Assembly (NCBI GenBank): GCA_026392265.1
Contig: JAPLCL010000263.1
Span: 1 to 10,697, forward strand
DNA length: 10,697 nucleotides
Reading direction: 5' to 3'
Source: Actinomycetota bacterium
Lineage (GTDB): Bacteria > Actinomycetota > Thermoleophilia > UBA2241
Both the position numbers and the translations under genes were made by a program. The notes under the pieces are model-generated. The model searched no databases, was not told the DNA's origin, and worked only from the letters and a program-made list of their open reading frames with translations. Each line of letters opens with the position of its first letter. Positions within the stretch are counted from its first letter, which is position 1. Positions 6,412-10,697 of the stretch are shown here, in pieces.

Positions 6412-6742
6412 TCATGATCTCGTTAAGCCCGTCGATGATCTGCGCCACTTCCTCCGGCGAGATCGCCCCGAGCTTGCGACCCACACGATCTACCGAGAGC
6501 GTGCGGATCTGGCTGATCTTGACCCAGGAGGGCTTGGGAAGCCAAGTTGAGCTCAGCTTCATCGACAGGGGGAAGCCGGCTCTCTGTGGCTGACTTGTCA
6601 GTGCGACCGCGATCACCGTGCCCGAGCGCTCGTTGAAGACGTTGGCGCTCAAGACTAGGACCGGCCGCCGGCCAGACTGCTCGTTGCCGCGGACCGGGTC
6701 GAGGTTGGCCCAGCGGACCTCGCCCCTCAGTATTCGGGCCAC
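6404..6742 (-). CDS. MazF/PemK-family endoribonuclease toxin
   Basis: mRNA-cleaving toxin of a type II module, 112 residues, the usual length. The opening RGEVRWANLDPVRGNEQSG and GRRPVLVLS are the classic MazF N-terminal strands. The Arg of GRRPVLV and the Thr of VALTSQP correspond to the catalytic Arg and Thr region of the family. The ends VKISQIRTLSVDRVG and LGAISPEEVAQI also fit. The start is GTG at 6742, which overlaps the antitoxin end by 16 nt, with a purine-rich GGGGGGAG stretch about 10 nt before it. A longer frame to 6976 only reads the antitoxin gene out of frame. The pair shares the promoter at 6988-7016 and is probably translationally coupled. Confidence 0.93.
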   Translation of the reverse strand: MARILRGEVRWANLDPVRGNEQSGRRPVLVLSANVFNERSGTVIAVALTSQPQRAGFPLSMKLSSTWLPKPSWVKISQIRTLSVDRVGRKLGAISPEEVAQIIDGLNEIMSA

Positions 6743-6969
6743 TCTGCCAGCTCTCCCCCCATGCCTTCTTCGGCCAGAGCTCGTTCGGACCGCGGGTCGA
6801 GTCTCGCGCACTCCTGTGCCAGGCGGCTGTGGGACAATCGCAGCAGCTTCTCGTCGAGTGCCTGCTGGATGGCCTGGCTGCGGTTCGGGAAGCGGTGTTC
6901 CGATACCAAGCGATCGACCGCGCTGAGCGTGTCTTTGTCGAGCGTTATGGCGATCTTCGAACGTCTCAT
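6727..6969 (-). CDS. Ribbon-helix-helix antitoxin (MazE-like partner)
   Basis: Antitoxin and probable autorepressor, 80 residues. The N-terminal strand RSKIAITLD and the two helices (DKDTLSAVDRLVSE, NRSQAIQQALDEKL) form a ribbon-helix-helix DNA-binding unit. The acidic, flexible C-terminus (ERALAEEGMGGELAEWPEY) is the expected toxin-blocking tail, with aromatic residues. The start is ATG at 6969, because GGAGG at 6976-6980 (minus strand) lies 6 nt away; ATG at 6972 is the alternative and ATG at 6999 precedes the ribosome site. It is the first gene of the pair, with MazF downstream and overlapping. The promoter and a palindromic operator lie directly upstream. Confidence 0.9.
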   Translation of the reverse strand: MRRSKIAITLDKDTLSAVDRLVSEHRFPNRSQAIQQALDEKLLRLSHSRLAQECARLDPRSERALAEEGMGGELAEWPEY

Positions 6970-6982
6970 CATGCACCTCCGA

Positions 6983-7001
6983 GTATGATGATATGTCATA
7001 C
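6983..7001 (-). promoter_or_regulatory. Palindromic operator of the RHH/mazF-like pair
   Basis: GTATGA (6983-6988), 7 bp, TCATAC (6996-7001), perfect arms. It covers the -10 box and ends just before the ribosome site, an ideal place for repression by the RHH antitoxin. Confidence 0.6.
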
Positions 7002-7016
7002 CGGACGCGATCTCAA
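6988..7016 (-). promoter_or_regulatory. Promoter of the RHH/mazF-like pair
   Basis: On the minus strand: TTGAGA (7016-7011), 17-bp spacer, TATCAT (6993-6988). Each box matches consensus at 5 of 6 positions. Transcription would start near 6981, leaving a very short leader that holds the ribosome site. Confidence 0.7.
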
Positions 7017-7103
7017 GGTATACGTTGGCTGGGAAGGGTGTACATTGTCGTGCCTGCGCCCAGCCGTCCAGTGCGCCGCGAGGAGCGAACTACGCGAGCT
7101 GCG

Positions 7104-7121
7104 CGGCCCTGCCGAGGGCCG
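7104..7121 (-). terminator. Hairpin downstream of the HepT-like gene
   Basis: CGGCCCT (7104-7110), loop GCCG, AGGGCCG (7115-7121), a perfect 7-bp GC stem starting 14 nt after the HepT-like stop. There is no T-tract. It separates this module from the next promoter, at 6988-7016. The rest of 7017-7135 shows nothing I recognise. Confidence 0.45.
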
Positions 7122-7135
7122 TCCCAAGCCGGCCG

Positions 7136-7495
7136 CTATTGGCGTTCGGTTTCGAGCCGCGCCAACTCCGCGGCCGCGTCGGCGGCGAGTCCGGGCAGCT
7201 CGTTGCGGGCGATGTCCCACACGGTAGCCGCGGACAGGGCGTCGTCCGCGTGGGCGATCACGTTGCGAAAGTCGATGGCGCCGCGAGACGCGGGCAGGCG
7301 CGTCTGCAGCCCCGCGTCCAGGCGCAGCGCGCGAGCCAGCGCCTCTCCGAGGATCTCGAACTGCCGCTCGACGGCCGAGCGCAGCATGAGGTCGCCTGCG
7401 TAGTCGTCCAGTGTGCGGCCGGCGATGAAGGTACGGATCGCCGCGGCCGCCGTGACCATGTCCTGCAGATAGACGCGGGCGTCACGCGGCCTCAA
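7136..7495 (-). CDS. HepT-like HEPN toxin (DUF86) with altered RX4HXY motif
   Basis: Small all-helical protein, 119 residues, matching DUF86/HepT: an opening RPRDARVYLQDMVTAAAAI, a middle SAVERQFEILGEALARAL, and the HEPN motif region DFRNVIAHADDALSAATVWDI. In HepT proteins the RX4HXY motif holds Arg, His and a Tyr; the Tyr is the site AMPylated by MntA-type antitoxins in the characterised pair. Here Arg77 and His82 are kept, but the Tyr position is Asp84. The start is TTG at 7495, overlapping the stop of the upstream gene by 14 nt, so translation is probably coupled. A later ATG would remove the first helix. By family it would be an RNase-like toxin controlled by the upstream nucleotidyltransferase; the Asp may change how it is neutralised. 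Confidence 0.88.
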   Translation of the reverse strand: MRPRDARVYLQDMVTAAAAIRTFIAGRTLDDYAGDLMLRSAVERQFEILGEALARALRLDAGLQTRLPASRGAIDFRNVIAHADDALSAATVWDIARNELPGLAADAAAELARLETERQ

Positions 7496-8087
7496 GGATC
7501 ACCACGCCTGTGCGTTCGATCTCGTCACGGAGATACGGATTGGTGACGGCCTCTTCTTCGACGAGGTCCACGGGCAGGCCGCTCGCGCGTTCGAGCGCGC
7601 GCTGCAGCTCGAAGTAGCGCGTCGCGCGGCCCTCGAGAGGGCCGCCCCAGCGGACGAGCACGTCCAGGTCGCGCGGCGCGGCGCCGGCCTCGGGCCGCGT
7701 CGCGGAGCCGAAGAGGACCGCCCGCTCGACGTCGGCGCTGCGGAGCGCCGCGAGCACGCGCGGCAGACGCCGGCGCAGGCGCGCGTCAAGCTGCAAGGGG
7801 ACGGACCCGGCGGGCGTGTGTGCCGCGAGTTCGGCGGCAACGAGGGCTCGCAGAGGCTCAAGAAGCGGATGCTCGTCAACGATCCTGAGCGCGCGGCGGC
7901 CTTCGGCCGTGCGCTCAGAAACGACAAGCCCAAGCCCCTCGAGCCGTGCCACCTCGCGCTGCACTCCGGACGCTCCGCCGCCGGCAAGCCGGATGAGCTC
8001 GCGCAGGTGGTACGTGCGTCGTGGCTGCACCAGCAGGAGGCTGAGAACGCGCGCACGGGTCTCGGAGCCGAGGAGCGTGCCAAGCAT
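7482..8087 (-). CDS. wHTH-nucleotidyltransferase fusion (MntA-like antitoxin/regulator)
   Basis: A 201-residue two-domain protein. The N-terminal winged helix-turn-helix (about 3-85) includes LLGSETRARVLSLLL, TYHLRELIRLA and GVQREVARLEGLGLV. The C-terminal minimal nucleotidyltransferase (about 105-200) includes VLFGSATRPE (GS at 127-128), RDLDVLV (Asp140, Asp142) and PVDLVEEE (Asp174, the third catalytic Asp). The spacing between GS and DXD is 11, against the more usual 10. MntA-type enzymes AMPylate and silence a HepT partner, and the next gene is HepT-like and overlaps. The wHTH should bind the palindromes directly upstream, so one protein may join transcriptional and enzymatic control. The start is ATG at 8087, with AAGGGG 6 nt upstream. 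The genes downstream on the same strand are the HepT-like toxin and then the RHH/MazF pair. Confidence 0.9.
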   Translation of the reverse strand: MLGTLLGSETRARVLSLLLVQPRRTYHLRELIRLAGGGASGVQREVARLEGLGLVVSERTAEGRRALRIVDEHPLLEPLRALVAAELAAHTPAGSVPLQLDARLRRRLPRVLAALRSADVERAVLFGSATRPEAGAAPRDLDVLVRWGGPLEGRATRYFELQRALERASGLPVDLVEEEAVTNPYLRDEIERTGVVILEAA

Positions 8088-8101
8088 TGTGAACCCCTTG
8101 C

Positions 8102-8128
8102 AGGTACGTCCGTACCTACTATAGGTAC
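8102..8128 (-). promoter_or_regulatory. Three-half-site operator of the wHTH-nucleotidyltransferase gene
   Basis: AGGTACG-TC-CGTACCT (8102-8117) is a perfect 16-bp palindrome. The CGTACCT half is also followed, after 5 bp, by AGGTAC (8123-8128), giving a second inverted pair. The half-sites alternate and straddle the -10 box, which fits binding of a wHTH dimer at one or two registers. Confidence 0.7.
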
Positions 8129-8147
8129 ATGAAGTCTAGCTTGGCAG
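8118..8147 (-). promoter_or_regulatory. Promoter of the wHTH-nucleotidyltransferase / HepT-like module
   Basis: On the minus strand: CTGCCA (8147-8142, 4 of 6), 18-bp spacer, TATAGT (8123-8118, 5 of 6). The expected start near 8111 falls inside the 16-bp palindrome. The -35 is weak, so the call rests on the -10 and the operator. Confidence 0.5.
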
Positions 8148-8269
8148 GCGGCTGCGTGCAACGAGCGGCCGCCTCATGACGGTGAAGACTTTGCTCCCGG
8201 TCGTATGATGGACGCTGCATGGACGAGGGCAGCTTCAAAAGCGATCGCGAAGCCTGACGGAGGCCGGGT

Positions 8270-8759
8270 TTGGACATCCTCTCCGGCCTCACCCTGGCGG
8301 CCCCCGCAGGGGTCAACGCATACATCCCGCTCCTCGCGGTGGCTCTGGCCGAGCGCCTCGGCTGGCTCCACCTCGACGCGCCACAAGGTGCCCGCCGTGG
8401 ACCACGTGAACGACGCGATCCAGACCGTGGTGCGGCCGGCGGCCGGCGGGCTGCTCGCCGTGTCCGCTTCGGGGAACGGCTCGGTCAGCCCGGTCGTGCT
8501 GCTCGTGGCCGGCGTGCTCATCGCCGGCGGCGTGCACGCCGTGAAGGCGTCCGCGCGCCCGGTGGTCAACGTCTCGACGGCGGGCGCCGGGGCGCCGGTG
8601 GTCTCGACCCTGGAGGACATCGGCGCCGTGATCGTCACGGTGCTGGCGCTCCTCGTGCCGGTGCTCGCCGCCATCGTGATCATCGCGGTGGTCGTGGTGG
8701 CGATCGTGACGATAAGACGCTGGCGGCGGCGTCACGGCCCGGCGCAGGGCAGAACGTAG
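8270..8759 (+). pseudogene. DUF4126 membrane protein, broken by internal deletion with frameshift
   Basis: DUF4126 proteins are small membrane proteins of unknown role. The first part reads from TTG at 8270, with GGAGG at 8259-8263 six nt upstream: an intact MDILSGLTLAAPAG, NAYIPLLAVALAERLGWLHLDAP. At about 8388 the family sequence jumps to another frame, giving KVPAVDHVNDAIQTVVRPAAGG, ARPVVNVSTAGAGAPVVST and a hydrophobic end, LALLVPVLAAIVIIAVVVV, closing at 8759. Roughly 30 family residues that normally lie between the two parts (a loop and a helix) are missing, and the frames differ by a remainder of 2 mod 3. It is therefore a deletion of about 100 bp, not a single-base slip. No intact product can be made from this start. 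It lies on the plus strand between two minus-strand toxin-like modules. Confidence 0.85.
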
Positions 8760-8797
8760 GCGATGGTGGTGTGGCGCGCCCTGCGGCCACCAGCCGC

Positions 8798-9334
8798 CTA
8801 GCCAACATCCTCCATCGTGGCTCGAATCCACCGTGAGATCGAGTCTCCGCGCTCGGGTTCGACAGGGAGCCCTGCGACCCGTTCGAGCAGGATCTCGCCG
8901 TCGATCAGCCCCTCCAAGAGAAGAGTGGCTACGAAGACTCGATCCTTCTCACGACCGGCGACGAGCTTGCTGGCGGCAAGATCGTGAGCCTCCAAGCAGT
9001 ATCCGGTGTTGCCCCTGGTCCCCTGGAGATCACACACCGCAACGGTGCGCTGATGCCATCCGTCAGGGAGTACGGCAGCCTCGATCGACACTCCGTGCAC
9101 GTAGAAGCCATGGGTCTGGTGGAACAGTGAGAGCTCACCGAGCGCGCCGTCGATCAGATCGGTGCTCTCTGGGAAGTTCTTGGGCTGAATGTCCACCTCG
9201 ATCGAGGCCCTGAGGCTCTCCGGCGCAGCCGGATGACTGCCCAAGATGGCCTGTGAGCCGAAGATCAGGAGCTCCGTGTCAACCGGCACTTCGCAGGCGG
9301 CGCGAATCGCGTGCTCGAGCTGGTCGCGTCTCAT
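8798..9334 (-). CDS. DUF6036-type nucleotidyltransferase-like protein (AbiEii-like toxin candidate)
   Basis: A 178-residue protein of the nucleotidyltransferase superfamily. ELLIFGSQAILGSHP carries the Gly-Ser pair (26-27) and SIEVDIQPK carries Glu46-Val-Asp48, a [DE]XD metal site. THGFYVHGVSIEAAVLPDGW and CLEAHDLAASKLVAGREKD (113-131) match the DUF6036 proteins I remember, with the conserved His-Asp, Lys and Arg-X-Lys-Asp. Its ATG (9332-9334) overlaps the stop of the upstream wHTH gene as ATGA, so it is the second gene of a coupled pair. The layout, regulator first and nucleotidyltransferase second, is that of AbiE (AbiEi/AbiEii). By that analogy it may be the toxin, modifying a tRNA or protein; the target is unknown. 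Confidence 0.82.
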   Translation of the reverse strand: MRRDQLEHAIRAACEVPVDTELLIFGSQAILGSHPAAPESLRASIEVDIQPKNFPESTDLIDGALGELSLFHQTHGFYVHGVSIEAAVLPDGWHQRTVAVCDLQGTRGNTGYCLEAHDLAASKLVAGREKDRVFVATLLLEGLIDGEILLERVAGLPVEPERGDSISRWIRATMEDVG

Positions 9335-10254
9335 GGCCGCTGTTCGATCGCGGCCATCACTTGGTCACGTTCGCCCGGCGTGAGTACGGCGAAGAACGGA
9401 GAGCTCTGTCGCAGCCGCTGGGCTCGGGAGCTCGTCGAGACAAGGAGGTCCCTCACTCGTTCCGGCGAGTAGGCCTCCAGCAACTGCCTCCACTCGGCGA
9501 TGTCGCCGCTCGCTGTCCCTTGGCCCTCTTTCATGAGGCGGTCCAAGTGCCTGATCGCGCGCTTGATCAGGGAGGGATCTGAGCGGATCAACTCCGCGAT
9601 GCTCTCGGCGATTCGCAGCGAGCGTTGGTCCGCCTCGGTGTGCGTCTGGGGCCGCCGCCGATCGATGGAGCTGGTGTCCGCGTCGGTCCCCCACAGAAAC
9701 ACTGCATCCGGTCCCGGTGCCGGAGCGTCAGCGCGAGTGAACACCGCCACTTCGATGATCAGATCGAGCTCCTTCTCGAGCGCGATCAGCCGAGCACGCA
9801 ACTCCTCGTGGACCCAGGGGATCGCCTCGCCATCCGATACCGCGCTGACGTCCAAGGGCTCTGCCATGCTGAGCGGAAGGCGCTCTATCCAGGCAGCGCG
9901 GATCTCGGGCAGAGCTACCGCGCTTTGCAGACGCGCGAGCAACTCCTCGTAGCGCTGCTGCTCCTGAGCGAACAGGTGACGCAGGGCTTGGATGAGTGCC
10001 TGATCCTCGTTCAGACCCCACTTCTGCGCCCGTCCACTGCCAACGCGCTCGACGAGGCCGGACTTCTCGAGCCTTTCCAGAGCCTTACGGGCTCCTGCGG
10101 GAGTGAGCCCTGCGAATCTGGCCGCATCGGCGACGCCCAACGGCATCTCGACTTCGAGGACCAGGACGCGAATGAGGCGCACATGAGCTGCTGAGCCGAA
10201 GATCTCGTCCAGCGGGTAGCGCACGGCACTTCGCTGTATGCCTATCGGGCGCAT
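9331..10254 (-). CDS. wHTH regulator/antitoxin of AbiE-like pair, with possible degenerate nucleotidyltransferase
   Basis: A 307-residue regulator. The winged helix-turn-helix spans about 14-82: LDEIFGSAAHVRLIRVLV, GVADAARFAGLTPAGARKALERL, and the wing GLVERVGSGRAQKWGL. A middle region (about 116-190) has the layout of a nucleotidyltransferase seen in related wHTH fusions, IRAAWIERLPLSMAEPLD, then DLIIEVAVFTRADAP, but lacks the GS and DXD residues. The C-terminal part (about 210-300) is helical with EGQGTASGDIAEW and RLRQSSPFFAVLTPGERD, stretches I associate with regulators paired with DUF6036 proteins. The start is ATG at 10254, because GGAAG lies 8 nt upstream; ATG at 10269 is possible. It overlaps the nucleotidyltransferase gene by 4 nt. 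A strong promoter and an imperfect palindrome lie upstream. Confidence 0.82.
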   Translation of the reverse strand: MRPIGIQRSAVRYPLDEIFGSAAHVRLIRVLVLEVEMPLGVADAARFAGLTPAGARKALERLEKSGLVERVGSGRAQKWGLNEDQALIQALRHLFAQEQQRYEELLARLQSAVALPEIRAAWIERLPLSMAEPLDVSAVSDGEAIPWVHEELRARLIALEKELDLIIEVAVFTRADAPAPGPDAVFLWGTDADTSSIDRRRPQTHTEADQRSLRIAESIAELIRSDPSLIKRAIRHLDRLMKEGQGTASGDIAEWRQLLEAYSPERVRDLLVSTSSRAQRLRQSSPFFAVLTPGERDQVMAAIEQRP

Positions 10255-10275
10255 TGGCAAAACTTCCATTTCCAG

Positions 10276-10295
10276 TTGACAACGATAGTTTGCAA
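10276..10295 (-). promoter_or_regulatory. Imperfect operator palindrome of the AbiE-like pair
   Basis: Plus-strand TTGACAAC, GATA, GTTTGCAA: 6 of 8 arm positions pair. It sits just downstream of the -10, over the expected start of transcription, the same place as the operator of the wHTH-nucleotidyltransferase gene. Confidence 0.4.
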
Positions 10296-10301
10296 TTGAT
10301 G

Positions 10302-10330
10302 ATTATAATATCCCACTCCGGAATTGTCCA
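10302..10330 (-). promoter_or_regulatory. Strong promoter of the AbiE-like pair
   Basis: On the minus strand: TGGACA (10330-10325, 5 of 6), 17-bp spacer, TATAAT (10307-10302, 6 of 6). It lies in an AT-rich patch (about 10262-10312) that stands out from the GC-rich surroundings. Confidence 0.8.
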
Positions 10331-10446
10331 GACAGCACGCCTGTCAGCCGCAATGGTAGCGTCCGCTGAGGCTTACGACCTGGGCTGCATGGAGTCGACG
10401 CTCCGGCAAACAGGGCTGGCCTGACCCCGTTGTCCGACCCTCGGAG

Positions 10447-10476
10447 TTCTCATCCGCGCGCCGGCCCGTCTATCAT
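10447..10476 (+). promoter_or_regulatory. Possible promoter of the aldehyde dehydrogenase gene
   Basis: TTCTCA (10447-10452, 4 of 6), 18-bp spacer, TATCAT (10471-10476, 5 of 6), about 65 nt before the start codon. The -35 is poor. I see nothing recognisable in 10331-10446. Confidence 0.3.
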
Positions 10477-10493
10477 TCCCCTGCGGACAAACG

Positions 10494-10520
10494 CGCGGCG
10501 GGGGTGATTCCCGCGCCGCG
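10494..10520 (+). other. Leader hairpin before the aldehyde dehydrogenase gene
   Basis: CGCGGCG (10494-10500) pairs with CGCCGCG (10514-10520). Past one G/G mismatch, three further G-C pairs close a TGATT loop. It ends 10 nt before the GGAGG ribosome site at 10531. It may be a 5' UTR structure or an attenuator-like element. No riboswitch class is recognised. Confidence 0.45.
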
Positions 10521-10542
10521 AACGACGCCGGGAGGCCGACAG

Positions 10543-10697
10543 ATGGGCAACGAAGCGAAGTTCTATATCGACGGCCGTTGGACCGAGCCCGTTGAACCGT
10601 CTGCCAGCTTCGCAGTCGTGAACCCCGCGACGGAGGAAGAGGTGGCGCGGGTGGCCGCCGCGTCGCCTGCCGACGTGGACGCGGCGGTGCGCGCGGC
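10543..10697 (+). CDS. Aldehyde dehydrogenase (NAD(P)-dependent), N-terminal part
   Basis: The first 51 codons of an aldehyde dehydrogenase, cut by the window edge. The opening KFYIDGRWTEP, then FAVVNPATEEEVARVA and SPADVDAAVRAA, is the standard N-terminal pattern of the superfamily: a beta hairpin, an N-P-A-T-E motif and the first cofactor-domain helix. The catalytic Cys and Glu lie beyond the window, so the substrate cannot be judged. The start is ATG at 10543, with GGAGG (10531-10535) 7 nt upstream. It is divergent from the AbiE-like pair, with about 290 bp between that holds both promoters and a leader hairpin. Confidence 0.9.
   Translation, partial: MGNEAKFYIDGRWTEPVEPSASFAVVNPATEEEVARVAAASPADVDAAVRA

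Noticed and set aside
6743..6976. N-terminal extension of MazF upstream of 6742
   Set aside because: It is the antitoxin gene read out of frame. MazF homology starts exactly at the GTG at 6742.
8205..8387. Upstream part of the open frame that holds the second half of the DUF4126 gene
   Set aside because: Before about 8388 this frame is a shadow of the first half, which is the real family sequence in the frame starting at 8270.
10408..10428. Imperfect hairpin (AACAGGG ... CCCCGTT) between the AbiE-like pair and the aldehyde dehydrogenase
   Set aside because: Short, with a mismatch, and far from any stop codon; not enough to call a terminator or a repeat element.

Overview
The window comes from a GC-rich bacterium (about two thirds G+C by eye). 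Strong C/G third-position bias, GTG and TTG starts, and an Ala/Arg/Val-rich protein style suggest an Actinomycetota-like chromosome, perhaps Thermoleophilia-like. That placement is an inference from family composition only. I found no rRNA, tRNA, CRISPR array, IS element or integrase.

Left part (1-6192), ordinary chromosomal genes in alternating orientation: a DUF1622 membrane protein, a FAS1-domain lipoprotein, a GAF-GAF-GGDEF diguanylate cyclase, a small ABM-like ferredoxin-fold protein, a membrane-anchored di-haem protein, a DUF4143-type AAA ATPase and an EamA-type exporter. The three convergent gene junctions each hold a compact GC-rich hairpin touching or next to the stop codons. The ATPase has a striking promoter: two 22-bp palindromes lie end to end from the -35/-10 spacer to the first base of the start codon.

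Right part (6404-10254), a toxin-antitoxin or defence-like cluster: three two-gene modules, all on the minus strand, each with overlapping genes and its own promoter and palindromic operator. They are an RHH antitoxin with MazF; a wHTH-nucleotidyltransferase (MntA-like) with a HepT/DUF86 protein that has Asp in place of the usual Tyr of RX4HXY; and an AbiE-like pair, a wHTH regulator with a DUF6036 nucleotidyltransferase. In each module the DNA-binding gene comes first, and the palindrome overlaps or lies just downstream of the -10, which fits autorepression. A DUF4126 membrane gene between the second and third modules is broken by an internal deletion with frameshift. At the right edge an aldehyde dehydrogenase starts and runs off the window.

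The best leads for something new are the HepT variant with its wHTH-fused nucleotidyltransferase, the AbiE-like pair in which the regulator itself may carry a degenerate nucleotidyltransferase fold, and the tandem operator of the AAA ATPase.
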